Positions 13,511 to 21,178 of a stretch of 30,053 nucleotides of DNA are shown one piece after another. Position numbers and translations under genes: made by a program. Numbering within the stretch: position 1 is the first letter of the stretch; each line of letters opens with the position of its first letter. The stretch is from assembly GCA_964489845.1 (NCBI GenBank), contig CAZAZV010000008.1:1-30053 (forward strand), given 5' to 3'. Origin of the DNA: GWA1-54-12 sp964489845. Its GTDB lineage: Bacteria > Patescibacteriota > Minisyncoccia > UBA6257 > GWB1-50-10. The notes beneath the pieces are model-generated. The model was not told the origin of the DNA, did not search any database, and worked only from the letters and a program-made list of their open reading frames with translations.

Positions 13511-14479
13511 ATGACGACAAAGCGGAGCCCGCTCGTCCTCATCGTTGATTTGCTCATCCTTGAAGCCGTTTTTGCCGCGCTCTACTACGTCGGCACGCGG
13601 CTCTCCCCCGAATCGAAATTGCACACGTTCCAATTCTTCTTCTTCTCCCATTTCCTCTCGTATCAGGCATTCAAGCCACTCGCCCTCTCCGCCGTGCAGT
13701 TCATCATCACCGTCTATGTCTTCCTCCGTTGGTATTACGAGTCCTACGCCCTGCGCCCTTCGGAACTGTCCCGGTGGCGCGGTGTTGTTTTTAAACGGGA
13801 GCGAGTGCTCACGCTCGACCCCGCCACTATCGTCACCGTACGACGCGATTTTCTCTCGCGTATATTTCGCTACGGACACATCATCGTTCGGAACGCGCGC
13901 GGAGAAACCATGAAACTCACCGATATTCCCCAGCCGGACGCATTCGCCCAGAAAATCAACGAGGCGATCACGCCGGTTTTCATCCAATCGTCCCTCGATA
14001 TCGAGAAGTTGCTCTCGCACACGGAGCACGACCGGCTCGAATTCAAAGCGTCACTGCGCGTCGACTGCGCGAGCGGAAAAGTGAACCGCGCACTCGAGCG
14101 TGCCGCGCTGAAAACCGTCGCCGCGTTTCTCAACACGAGCGGCGGTTACCTCATCCTCGGCGTGAGCGATGCAGGCAAGCCGGTCGGTCTGCAGCGCGAT
14201 TACGAAACGTTGCAACGCAAGGACGCCGACGGATTCGAAAACCATTTCACCCAGCTCTTCAACGCAACCGTCGGTACCGACTTCAGACACCTCATCAAGT
14301 TGTGGTTCCACACGATTGACGACGAGGATATCTGCGTCGTGCAGGTCGCCGCGGGACACAAACCGGCATATCTCTCCTTCGACAACGCCGAAGAATTTTT
14401 CATACGAACCGGCAACGTGACAACGTCTCTGAAATTCAGCGAACTCGACGTCTACCGCCGCGCGCGTTGGCCTCAATAA
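13511..14479 (+). CDS. Membrane-anchored Schlafen AlbA_2-domain protein
   Basis: 322 aa. Two transmembrane helices (about 8-27 and 55-75) are followed by a region resembling a bacterial PH domain (about 80-150: LRPSELSRWRGVVFKRERVLTL, TVRRDFLSRIFRYGHIIV). Residues 165-310 match the AlbA_2/Schlafen putative nucleic-acid-binding domain: HTEHDRLEFKASLR, KTVAAFLNTSGGYLILGVSD, DICVVQVAAGHKPAYL and EEFFIRTGNVTTSL. AlbA_2 proteins are usually soluble regulators or antiviral-type factors, and anchoring one to the membrane is unusual. The function is unknown. The 3' end overlaps convergent AAG by 44 bases. Confidence 0.82.
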   Translation: MTTKRSPLVLIVDLLILEAVFAALYYVGTRLSPESKLHTFQFFFFSHFLSYQAFKPLALSAVQFIITVYVFLRWYYESYALRPSELSRWRGVVFKRERVLTLDPATIVTVRRDFLSRIFRYGHIIVRNARGETMKLTDIPQPDAFAQKINEAITPVFIQSSLDIEKLLSHTEHDRLEFKASLRVDCASGKVNRALERAALKTVAAFLNTSGGYLILGVSDAGKPVGLQRDYETLQRKDADGFENHFTQLFNATVGTDFRHLIKLWFHTIDDEDICVVQVAAGHKPAYLSFDNAEEFFIRTGNVTTSLKFSELDVYRRARWPQ

Positions 14480-14975
14480 AACGGTATGGTTTTTTCGCCC
14501 ATGCTCCCGCATACGCCACGCCGACGCGCGGGAGCGCTTGTATGTTTCCCGCCTTCACACCGCTCTCTTCGAACCACAACCCCGTCTTCCTTGTCGCCGG
14601 CAATTTATTGAAACGCCTGTCGATATGCAACGATTTCGTCAGCTTCGCCGGACCCGCGAGTCCCTCGACGCCGCGGACGAGGACAGCTGCGGGGTATCCC
14701 TGCTTCCCCGCTACGATATTCAGCATCCAGTGAGTGCCGTAGACGAAGTACGTGTACCAGCGCCCCGCTTCACCGAACATCACCGCATTCCGTTCCGTCT
14801 TTCCCCGATGCGCATGGCTTGCCCTATCGTCCGGTCCGTCATACGCTTCCGTTTCGGTCACGCGATACCGGACAATGCCGTGCCCCGTCTTCACGCATAA
14901 ATTTTTCCCGATGAGCCCGCGTGCAACTGCACGCGTGTCCCGCTCGAAGAAATTTTGTCCCACTATTTTCCCCAC
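14436..14975 (-). CDS. 3-methyladenine DNA glycosylase, AAG/MPG family
   Basis: Excises alkylated purines (base-excision repair). 179 aa, shorter than the 190-210 of many family members. Signatures: FFERDTRAVARGLIGKNLCV, the catalytic Glu region RYRVTETEAYDGPDDRASHA, RGKTERNAVMFGEAGRWYTYFVYG, HWMLNIVAG and AAVLVRGVEGLAGPAKLTK. The start is a GTG at 14975, 12 bases after the isomerase stop, and the palindromic element lies between them. A GTG four codons later is possible. It forms a likely operon with the isomerase and nucleotidyltransferase upstream. Confidence 0.9.
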   Translation of the reverse strand: MGKIVGQNFFERDTRAVARGLIGKNLCVKTGHGIVRYRVTETEAYDGPDDRASHAHRGKTERNAVMFGEAGRWYTYFVYGTHWMLNIVAGKQGYPAAVLVRGVEGLAGPAKLTKSLHIDRRFNKLPATRKTGLWFEESGVKAGNIQALPRVGVAYAGAWAKKPYRFIEANARGGRRRVR

Positions 14976-15013
14976 CTGTGGATAACTTTATGGGTATCCG
15001 ATACCCATAATTT
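14975..15013. repeat. 39-bp element: DnaA-box match plus perfect inverted repeat, copy B
   Basis: TGTGGATAA (14977-14985) is followed by a perfect 23-nt inverted repeat around one central base (14988-15010). The repeat encodes the last codons and stop of the isomerase (MGIGYP-stop), and the rest fills the spacer to the AAG start. Compared with copy A at 6058-6096 there are two substitutions, one of which restores perfect pairing. Confidence 0.82.
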
Positions 15014-15962
15014 TCTTGAAATCCTCGATGAGGGCCGTTGAGAGCGGGTCGATGCCGTACTGCTCGGCGAGGAAGAATGAAACGACGTGCGAGAGGAGCA
15101 CCGCATTGAAGACCTTCTCACCTGCCACGCCTCCCCGGAGCGGGACAGAGATCGTCTGCACGCCCTTCTTGGCATACAACTCTTTCGTCACCGAGAACCG
15201 TTTCCGTATGCGCTCGTCATCCGCCTCGTCCTCGAGTAGTACGGCGATGCATTGTTCCGCAAAACGCTCCGTTTCGCCCTTCACGTCGAATCCCGCAAGC
15301 TCGTTGTGATTCAACTCAGGGAACACATTGTAAAACGCGGGCACCTTCGCATCCTCGTTGATGCTTATTTTCCAGATGTGCGCGAGTCCCTCGTTCTGTG
15401 CCGACGCATAGATGAGCGGTATCTTGCTCGTGAGCGCACGGGCGATGGTTTCCCCTTCCTCTTCCATATGTGCGGGCTGCACAAGCGACGAAAGCTGGCG
15501 CAGGGCTTCCAGTAATTTCGCATCAACCAGTTTCGCGAGCGCGACCGTGAGGTATCCGAGCGCATAGCGCGGCTGCAGGTTCGCTTCCGGAATTACGATA
15601 TGCGGTATTCCGTTTTCTCTCGCGAAGGCGAGGAGCTTGCCGCCGCAGGTTATGACCGCAAGCGCATATCCTTTCTCATGTGCGCTTTTCGCGAAATCGA
15701 GCGTTTCTTCGGTATTCCCGGAATGCGAGATGGCAACAAAAAGCGCGTTTTTGAGCCACGCGTCCGGCTGGCGCGGGACACCGTATGTGTTGTGGATGAA
15801 GAGCGGGAGCCCGGGGTTTATCACTTCCAGCATATCCGCGGGGAGGCGCGACCCGCCCATCCCCATCGCGATGTACTCTTCATACGTCCTGAGTTTTTCT
15901 CCGTGCGCGATTTCCGGCTCAAACGCGAGTTGTTTCGGAAAACGTTCCAATACTTCAAACAT
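14988..15962 (-). CDS. Bifunctional phosphoglucose/phosphomannose isomerase (SIS type)
   Basis: Interconverts fructose-6-phosphate with glucose- or mannose-6-phosphate. 324 aa from ATG 15962. The first SIS domain has EEYIAMGMGGSRLPADML and VAISHSGNTEETLDFA. The second holds the diagnostic bact-PGI_C block FYNVFPELNHNELAGF and ends with AEQYGIDPLSTALIEDFKKIMG. The annotated upstream extension is rejected: a perfect TATAAT ends 7 bases before this ATG. It overlaps the nucleotidyltransferase gene by 8 bases. Its product could feed sugar phosphates to that enzyme. The C-terminus is encoded by the palindromic element. Confidence 0.9.
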   Translation of the reverse strand: MFEVLERFPKQLAFEPEIAHGEKLRTYEEYIAMGMGGSRLPADMLEVINPGLPLFIHNTYGVPRQPDAWLKNALFVAISHSGNTEETLDFAKSAHEKGYALAVITCGGKLLAFARENGIPHIVIPEANLQPRYALGYLTVALAKLVDAKLLEALRQLSSLVQPAHMEEEGETIARALTSKIPLIYASAQNEGLAHIWKISINEDAKVPAFYNVFPELNHNELAGFDVKGETERFAEQCIAVLLEDEADDERIRKRFSVTKELYAKKGVQTISVPLRGGVAGEKVFNAVLLSHVVSFFLAEQYGIDPLSTALIEDFKKIMGIGYP

Positions 15963-16653
15963 GTTTCTTATTATACCGCAATCTTCGCTCTGCTCGAGCA
16001 AGCTCCTCGGGGGTATTGATGAAAAGCGTGCCCGGCATCGGAACGCCGCGCACGGGGCACCGAGCCGCAAGTTTCATAATCGTCTGCGGCAAGCCATACT
16101 CGCCGTTTTTCAGCTTGACCGGCCGCTCGCGGAATATGGCATGGTCGAGCGTATATGCGCCTGCTGCAAGGTTGACGAACGGCAGCGCGTTTCCCGGCGG
16201 GAGCGGGGCGAGCTTTTTCACGTACCGATCCTTGTCCAGCACCACGTCACAATATCGGAACCCCGGCGCGCGGTGCCGCGTGAAACCGAATGCGGGAACG
16301 GAGCGCATGAGCCGCGCGATGGACGCTTTCGTCGGTATGTCGTCCCCGTTCAGCACCATGAACGTATCGTGGAGGAACGGGCGCGCGCTCCAGAGCGCGC
16401 CCGCGGTACCTCTCCGTTTCCCCATGTCCGCATACTTCACCGGATGCCGTTTGTAGCGCGTTCCGATTTGCTTCCTGATGTGTTCCCCGAAGTGCTTCAC
16501 GACGATAATGATTTCCGATTCATCGTCCGGCAGCGCATCCATAACGCGCTCGATAATCGGCTTCCCCGCGACACGGAGGAGGCACTTATTCGTCGTCTCG
16601 GTCAGTGTGCCGAAGCGGGTTCCCCGTCCGGCAGCAAGAATCACCGTCTGCAT
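15955..16653 (-). CDS. Sugar-phosphate nucleotidyltransferase
   Basis: 232 aa, NTP-transferase fold: MQTVILAAGRGTRFGTLTE (nucleotide-binding loop), NKCLLRVAGKPIIERVMDAL, GTAGALWSARPFL and the metal-binding FMVLNGDDIP. It activates a sugar-1-phosphate to an NDP-sugar. Which nucleotide and sugar cannot be read from the sequence. The hexapeptide acyltransferase domain of GlmU is absent. Family homology starts at ATG 16653, and a TTTAAT box ends 7 bases before it; ATG 16662 is less likely. It is first gene of the nucleotidyltransferase-isomerase-AAG group. Confidence 0.88.
   Translation of the reverse strand: MQTVILAAGRGTRFGTLTETTNKCLLRVAGKPIIERVMDALPDDESEIIIVVKHFGEHIRKQIGTRYKRHPVKYADMGKRRGTAGALWSARPFLHDTFMVLNGDDIPTKASIARLMRSVPAFGFTRHRAPGFRYCDVVLDKDRYVKKLAPLPPGNALPFVNLAAGAYTLDHAIFRERPVKLKNGEYGLPQTIMKLAARCPVRGVPMPGTLFINTPEELARAERRLRYNKKHV
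15970..15975 (-). promoter_or_regulatory. -10 box (TATAAT) giving a leaderless isomerase mRNA
   Basis: A perfect TATAAT on the minus strand, 7 bases before ATG 15962, located inside the 3' end of the nucleotidyltransferase gene. Confidence 0.7.
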
Positions 16654-16660
16654 ACATTCC

Positions 16661-16666
16661 ATTAAA
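16661..16666 (-). promoter_or_regulatory. -10 box (TTTAAT) of the nucleotidyltransferase
   Basis: TTTAAT on the minus strand, 7 bases before ATG 16653. It decides the start in favour of MQTVILAAG. Confidence 0.5.
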
Positions 16667-16680
16667 CACGACGGACGCGA

Positions 16681-16711
16681 AAAGAAAAAGAGGGAGTTGT
16701 TTCTCCCTCTT
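16681..16711 (-). terminator. Rho-independent terminator of the Nudix gene
   Basis: On the minus strand AAGAGGGAG/CTCCCTCTT (9 bp, loop of 6) is followed by TTTTCTTTTC. It lies 17 bases past the Nudix stop and just upstream of the nucleotidyltransferase promoter. Confidence 0.85.
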
Positions 16712-16727
16712 GCTCGAACATGTGCGG

Positions 16728-17234
16728 TCATCTCGCCGCTGCGGACGTTGTCGGCTCTTTCAGCCCCGGCCTTACCGGCTCGCTCAACCAGTCGTCTACC
16801 TGTTCGCCGGTTCGTTCCCATAGTTTCCAGGCGCGGATCAAAAGCCGTTGCGCGGGATATACCAGCTCCGACGCAATCGCTTTCGGAGGTCTCCAGGGGT
16901 AGCATCCGGCAATTTCTCCGCCGTCTCCGTCCTTCACGACCGAGTTCCCCGCGTCGCGCCCCAGATACAGAAAAACGAATGTGCCGGGATTCTTGCGACT
17001 TCGGAACACGCCGATGATTCTCGCGATGACAATGTCTGTCTGCAGTTCCTCCTCCGCTTCCCGCTTCGCCGCTTCGCTCGGGTGCTCGTCCGAGTTGACG
17101 CCGCCTCCCGCCAAGGACCACAGTTTCGCCCCGTACGCATGCTTCACGAGCCAAATCCGCTCCTCTTCGCCCTTCTTTGTGGGCGCTCGCACGATGACGA
17201 AGCTGCCGTTTCTATGGTTCTCCGCCTTTCTCAT
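16728..17234 (-). CDS. Nudix hydrolase with Shine-Dalgarno and full promoter
   Basis: 168 aa from ATG 17234. The Nudix box reads G-GVNSD-E-HPSEAAK-REAEEELQ, with the metal-binding REAEEE core intact but the usual Gly after the box replaced by Gln. The surrounding fold is clear (FVIVRAPTKKGEEERIWLVKH, AKLWSLAGG, VFLYLGRDAG). The C-terminal 50 residues (WRPPKAIASELVYPAQRLLIRAW) are family-specific. The substrate is unknown. Unlike most genes here, a GGAGG Shine-Dalgarno lies 5 bases before the ATG and a -35/-10 pair lies further upstream. Confidence 0.88.
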   Translation of the reverse strand: MRKAENHRNGSFVIVRAPTKKGEEERIWLVKHAYGAKLWSLAGGGVNSDEHPSEAAKREAEEELQTDIVIARIIGVFRSRKNPGTFVFLYLGRDAGNSVVKDGDGGEIAGCYPWRPPKAIASELVYPAQRLLIRAWKLWERTGEQVDDWLSEPVRPGLKEPTTSAAAR

Positions 17235-17277
17235 TACAACCTCCGTCCGAGATGAGATGAGATAAGTACTGCCGCCT

Positions 17278-17306
17278 ATTGAATTACATTTTCTCCAGCG
17301 TGTCAA
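17278..17306 (-). promoter_or_regulatory. Sigma70-type promoter of the Nudix gene
   Basis: TTGACA (17301-17306) and TTCAAT (17278-17283) on the minus strand, with a 17-bp spacer. It predicts a leader of about 35-40 nt carrying TCATC direct repeats and the GGAGG site. Nothing else was recognised between 17307 and 17409. Confidence 0.6.
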
Positions 17307-17409
17307 ATGGCGGGTGGGGCCGCTTTCGCTCACGCGTTTTTCTAAAACTCGTACTCCCTATCGAGCTCCAGAATGACGAATGGTATCCCCTCCGTTGCCT
17401 CGCCGTCTT

Positions 17410-17979
17410 CTATACATTGTCCCCTTCCGACAATTCGAGTACTCCTGTATTGTCAAAATACGGCGTCTTTAACCCTTGTTCCCAGTCCCACCCGTGATAC
17501 GCAGCACGAATCATCTTACCGGTGTCCCCATGCGTCACAATGAGTATGTTCTTGTTCGAATACCGCTCCTGTATTTCCCGCAGTATCTTCCTCCCCCGTT
17601 CCAAAAGTGCTGAAAAATCTTCCGCTCCTTCCGCCTCAAGGAAGTAATTTACTCGGTCGGTTTGGAGTGTCTTACCCGCATATTTGGGGATGTCTGATAC
17701 GAGCTTGCCAGTCAAAATGCCGAATTCTCGTTCCATCAGCTGTCCATCCGCAATTATCTCGTTAATCCCTAACGCCACGCTAATAATGCGTGCCGTCTCG
17801 TATGCGCGCTTCAGCGGAGAGGTATAGATAATTCGTACGTCATTGCCGCGGAGTTTCTCTGCAACCCGTCGCGCCTGTTCGCGACCGAACTCGGTCAATT
17901 CGGTATCACGTCTACCGTTTAAGATTCCTGCCGCATTATCCGTATCCTGTCCGTGACGGACCAAAAATATTTTGTTCAT
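17410..17979 (-). CDS. Histidine phosphatase (phosphoglycerate mutase-like)
   Basis: 189 aa from ATG 17979. The catalytic motif FLVRHGQDTDN is at residues 4-14, the second conserved Arg is in YTSPLKRAYETARII, and the late catalytic His is in LIVTHGDTGKMIRA. This is the dPGM/phosphatase branch, and its substrate cannot be told. A glycolytic mutase role is possible but unproven, since the family covers many phosphatases. A TATGAT box lies 9 bases before the ATG. The reading frame continues upstream, but that would only extend into the neighbouring hydrolase. Confidence 0.88.
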   Translation of the reverse strand: MNKIFLVRHGQDTDNAAGILNGRRDTELTEFGREQARRVAEKLRGNDVRIIYTSPLKRAYETARIISVALGINEIIADGQLMEREFGILTGKLVSDIPKYAGKTLQTDRVNYFLEAEGAEDFSALLERGRKILREIQERYSNKNILIVTHGDTGKMIRAAYHGWDWEQGLKTPYFDNTGVLELSEGDNV

Positions 17980-17988
17980 AATATTGTC

Positions 17989-17994
17989 ATCATA
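17989..17994 (-). promoter_or_regulatory. -10 box (TATGAT) of the histidine phosphatase
   Basis: TATGAT on the minus strand, 9 bases before ATG 17979, just past the hydrolase stop. Confidence 0.4.
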
Positions 17995-18011
17995 AACCCC
18001 GGGAAAGAATT

Positions 18012-18746
18012 CTATAAAAATTTCCTGAACCAAGCTTCAGAAATGCGGAATATTTTCTCCTGCATCCCTTTTCTGTCGTTAAAGTAGTGAGTGGCGCCGG
18101 GGATGATAACCACGTCCTTCTTTCCCTTCACCGCTTTGAGATAATTCCTCGCCTTTTTTAAAACGTTGTTGCCAGCGAGAACAAGTTTGAGCGGTACGTT
18201 AAAGTTTTCTGTCAACCTGTCCCATTTCAGATTATCGAGCGTTCCAACCATTGCCTTGCCTACGATGTAGTTTACACCTTCTCTCGTCAGATATCCATTG
18301 AGCTCTCTCACATATCGCGCTGCAGGGACTCCGTAGTTCCCCCTTGTAAAGGATATCTTATACGACGGGTCCCAGAGAACCGCCGCGTCAAAGCGTTGTT
18401 CTTCGGAAAGCAGTGTCACTAAACCGCCAAAACTGTGTCCTGCAACGAAAATCCTTTTTGTGCCTTTCTTTCTGAAGTGCCTGACGACCACGTCCAGATC
18501 ATGCGCGTGCGTCTCCAGCGTGCAGTCCATCAACTGGCGGGAGTCCCTCTCCCCTCCGTAGAAATTGAATCTGAATGTGGAAAATCCCCTCTTCCAGAAA
18601 AACTCGGTTGCTTTACGATAGAATTCCTCATCCATGCTCCCGGGCATACCATGGAGGACGATGAAAAGCGGTCGAGTAAGAGAACCCTGAAACTTGCCGT
18701 AAAGGTAATTCTCTGGAGAAATTTTTATTTTGAGAGTTTTTTCCAT
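18012..18746 (-). CDS. Alpha/beta hydrolase
   Basis: 244 aa. The oxyanion-hole strand is LFIVLHGMPGSMDEEFY, the nucleophile elbow VAGHSFGGLV (Ser), an acidic residue is probably supplied around LVLAGNNVLKKA, and the catalytic His is in IIPGATHYFND. There is no signal peptide, so it is cytoplasmic. The substrate is unknown. The sequence resembles small serine hydrolases or peptidases of CPR genomes. An AAGAAGG purine run lies 3 bases before the ATG. Confidence 0.85.
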   Translation of the reverse strand: MEKTLKIKISPENYLYGKFQGSLTRPLFIVLHGMPGSMDEEFYRKATEFFWKRGFSTFRFNFYGGERDSRQLMDCTLETHAHDLDVVVRHFRKKGTKRIFVAGHSFGGLVTLLSEEQRFDAAVLWDPSYKISFTRGNYGVPAARYVRELNGYLTREGVNYIVGKAMVGTLDNLKWDRLTENFNVPLKLVLAGNNVLKKARNYLKAVKGKKDVVIIPGATHYFNDRKGMQEKIFRISEAWFRKFL

Positions 18747-18771
18747 TCGCCTTCTTGTCCGGGCAGCTCTT

Positions 18772-19047
18772 TTATCTCCCGATTTTTATCGTCTTGCCGG
18801 TTACAATGGCATCGGCGACTTTTTTCCGGGCGGAACTCAATGTGCGCTGAAGCGTACTTTGGGAGATTCCCATCCGCTTCGCCGCACGCGCCTGTCCGAG
18901 GTCCTCCGAGTCGCAGAGTCGCAGCGCTTCCAATTCGTCCTTCTTTATCTCAACCTCCTCAAGTTCCGAAAGCGGTACGGCTCGCGGCTCGAAATAGGCC
19001 ACGCTGGGGTCGAACAGTATTCGCCTCGGCTTCAGCGGTCTCGTCAT
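18772..19047 (-). CDS. UPF0251/DUF134 predicted DNA-binding protein
   Basis: 91 aa with a sigma-like helix-turn-helix: LSELEEVEIKKDELEALRLCD, then DLGQARAAKRMGISQSTLQRTLSSARKKVADAIV. These match the UPF0251 family, usually small DNA-binding proteins of unknown target. The N-terminal PRRILFDPSVAYFEPRAVPL is also family-like. It is cytoplasmic. A TATAAT box lies 9 bases before the ATG. Confidence 0.88.
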   Translation of the reverse strand: MTRPLKPRRILFDPSVAYFEPRAVPLSELEEVEIKKDELEALRLCDSEDLGQARAAKRMGISQSTLQRTLSSARKKVADAIVTGKTIKIGR

Positions 19048-19056
19048 ATTCTTCCC

Positions 19057-19062
19057 ATTATA
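19057..19062 (-). promoter_or_regulatory. -10 box (TATAAT) of the UPF0251 gene
   Basis: A perfect TATAAT on the minus strand, 9 bases before ATG 19047, predicting a leader of 2-3 nt. Confidence 0.6.
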
Positions 19063-19169
19063 CAGGTTTTCTCCTTCGTTATCCCTTGAGCTCGGCGAGT
19101 CGATCTTTGCGATGGTTGCCTATTATGAATATATACCCATAACTAGTATGCGGCAACTTGTCGATTTGT

Positions 19170-19175
19170 TATACT
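19170..19175 (+). promoter_or_regulatory. Putative -10 box (TATACT) of the cysteine-repeat operon
   Basis: TATACT, 71 bases before ATG 19247. There is no confident -35. The leader would be about 65 nt, without a Shine-Dalgarno near the start. This 199-bp spacer (19048-19246) holds nothing else recognised. Confidence 0.35.
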
Positions 19176-19246
19176 TGAGGTATCGAACATTATCCCAAAG
19201 GTCCCGGCTTCAAAACAATTAATCACCTTAACCACAAAAAACAAAT

Positions 19247-19498
19247 ATGAATAAGAAAACAATCGTTCTTATCGTCGTCGCGGTCGTTGTCGCAGGAGCC
19301 ATCGGCGGCTATATGTACTCCCAGAGTAAGCATGCGGCTCCGTCTCCCGCGACGCTCGAGTCGGTCGGCACGGGAGCAACCGCCATCGCGTCGAGCGCAG
19401 CGCAGGGCGTCGTACCGTCGTTCGGCAACGCCGTGAATCCGCTCCAGAATCAGCCGAATATCAACCCGCTCAATGTAACGAACCCCTTTAACCAATAA
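19247..19498 (+). CDS. Small membrane-anchored protein upstream of the cysteine-repeat protein
   Basis: 83 aa, family not recognised. MNKKTIVLIVVAVVVAGAIGGYMYSQSK is a signal anchor, followed by a Ser/Ala/Gly-rich stretch and an Asn/Pro-rich end with an imperfect repeat (NPLQNQPNINPLNVTNPFNQ). It lies 6 bases before the next gene, so the two are very likely cotranscribed and may act together on the cell surface. Confidence 0.75.
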   Translation: MNKKTIVLIVVAVVVAGAIGGYMYSQSKHAAPSPATLESVGTGATAIASSAAQGVVPSFGNAVNPLQNQPNINPLNVTNPFNQ

Positions 19499-19504
19499 CG
19501 ATAT

Positions 19505-21166
19505 ATGAAAACAAAATTAGTTCTCTCGCTCGGCGTTGCCGTTTTGAGTATCGCCACCTCCGCCACCCTCGCGGGTTTCGCTTCAGCGCAGACGGCTCCG
19601 ACGAGCACGACTGCCACTTCGAATGGTTCGGCTCCGCTCGCCACGGGTCTCGCGAACATACAGTATCCGATAGCGTCTCTCGGCGGATGCACGAGCCAGT
19701 CGGACTGCAAGGCGTATTGTGACCAGCTCTCGCACATCGATGCATGCGTTGCATTCGCCAAGGCGCACAATGTCATGCCGCCCGCGGAGTTGCAACAGGC
19801 GGAGCAAGTCCAAGCCGCCATCGCGAAAGGCGTGAAACCGCCGGCTTGCAACAGCAAATCGGAGTGCGATGCATACTGTTCCCAGCCGAACCACATGAAG
19901 GAATGCATCACGTTCGGCGAAGCGTCGGGGATGCTGCAGGGACAGGAATTGCAGAATGCGCAGAGGGTGCTCGCGGCAATCAATGCGGGCGCGACTCCCC
20001 CTCCCTGCACCCAGGACACGTGCGATGCATACTGCTCGCAGCCGACTCACATGGAGGCGTGCATGACATTCGCGCAGGCCGCCGGGCTTATGAGCCCGCA
20101 GGAAGCGGCTGATTCGCAGAAGGTGCTTGCGGCAATTCAGAAAGGGGTGAATCCTCCGCCTTGTAAGGGGAAGGGGGCGTGCGATGCGTACTGCTCGCAA
20201 CCGGAGCACGTCGACGAATGCACCAACTTCGCGGTCGCTGCGGGGTTCATGACGCCGCAGGATGCCGCACTCGCGAAGAAGACGGGTGGCAAGGGCCCAG
20301 GCGGATGCACGAGCAAGGAAGCGTGCGATACGTTCTGTAAAGACCCCCAGAACCAGCAAACCTGTTTCAGTTTCGCCAAGGACAACGATTTGATTCCTCC
20401 GGAACAGCTTCAGCAAATGCAACAGGGGCAGGAGCAGCTTCAGCAATCGCTCCAGAACGCGCCGCAGGCGGTACTGACGTGTCTAGAGGATTCTGTCGGT
20501 CCCGACGTACTCGACAAAATAAAGAGCGGAAACTTCATGCCGACCCAGGATATGGGAAGTGAAATCGGACAATGTTTCCAGCAGGGAATACCGCAAGGAC
20601 CGCAATTCGCTTCCGGGACGGGTTCGAACATACCGCCCGGAGCAGCGAATGGTGTGATGCACGCATTGCAGGGTCCCGGCGGATGCACGACTCCGGAATC
20701 ATGCCAAGCGTATTGTCAGAGCAATCCTGATGCGTGCAAGAATTTCCAAGCGCCAAGCGGCGAAGGACAGGCACAGCCCGGACAGATGACACAAATACAG
20801 CAGGGCGAGATACGGCAAAATATGCAATATCAGGGCGGACCCGGCGGGGCAAGCGGAACGATGCCGTTCCCGCAAGGTATGCCGCTCCAAAATGGCCAGC
20901 CGCTCAATAATTTGATGCCGCAGAACGGGCAAATGATGCAGCCCGGCACACCACCGCAGGGAGTGCAACCGCCTACAGGAATCCAAGAAATGCTCCCGCC
21001 CGGTACGATGCAAACGCCTCCGCCGCCGGGAACCGCCGCACCAGCATCAGACACGACAGCGCCACCGCCCGCGGTGAGCCCGTCGAATCCGCCTTCGAGT
21101 TTCTTGAACGGACAGAATCCGTTCGGCACGCTCATCAAGGCGTTCTCGACGTTTCTCGGGCACTAA
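19505..21166 (+). CDS. Secreted cysteine-rich repeat protein with a Gln/Pro-rich tail
   Basis: 553 aa. The signal peptide ends near ASA-QT (residue 28). Six modules start at C62, C115, C168, C220, C268 and C394, spaced about 53, 53, 52 and 48 residues, with one longer interval. Their core is C-x4/5-C-x3-C-x6/8-C, typically CDAYCSQPxHxxEC, then a helical part ending in AAI-KGV-PPP. The C-terminal 130 residues are low-complexity Gln/Gly/Pro/Met. Similar cysteine modules are seen in exported proteins of Parcubacteria; the function is unknown. Disulfide-stapled modules on an extended tail suggest a surface or attachment role. Confidence 0.85.
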   Translation: MKTKLVLSLGVAVLSIATSATLAGFASAQTAPTSTTATSNGSAPLATGLANIQYPIASLGGCTSQSDCKAYCDQLSHIDACVAFAKAHNVMPPAELQQAEQVQAAIAKGVKPPACNSKSECDAYCSQPNHMKECITFGEASGMLQGQELQNAQRVLAAINAGATPPPCTQDTCDAYCSQPTHMEACMTFAQAAGLMSPQEAADSQKVLAAIQKGVNPPPCKGKGACDAYCSQPEHVDECTNFAVAAGFMTPQDAALAKKTGGKGPGGCTSKEACDTFCKDPQNQQTCFSFAKDNDLIPPEQLQQMQQGQEQLQQSLQNAPQAVLTCLEDSVGPDVLDKIKSGNFMPTQDMGSEIGQCFQQGIPQGPQFASGTGSNIPPGAANGVMHALQGPGGCTTPESCQAYCQSNPDACKNFQAPSGEGQAQPGQMTQIQQGEIRQNMQYQGGPGGASGTMPFPQGMPLQNGQPLNNLMPQNGQMMQPGTPPQGVQPPTGIQEMLPPGTMQTPPPPGTAAPASDTTAPPPAVSPSNPPSSFLNGQNPFGTLIKAFSTFLGH

Positions 21167-21178
21167 CCGCGAGCGCCC

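Noticed and set aside
17279..17497. Plus-strand 72-aa frame across the Nudix/phosphatase spacer
   Set aside because: It has no recognisable domain, overlaps the phosphatase gene antisense, and the Nudix promoter occupies the same bases.
19583..20446. Long minus-strand frame antisense to the cysteine-repeat gene
   Set aside because: It is a shadow of the repetitive coding sequence, Arg/Leu-rich with no domain, while the plus strand has signal peptide and regular Cys modules.
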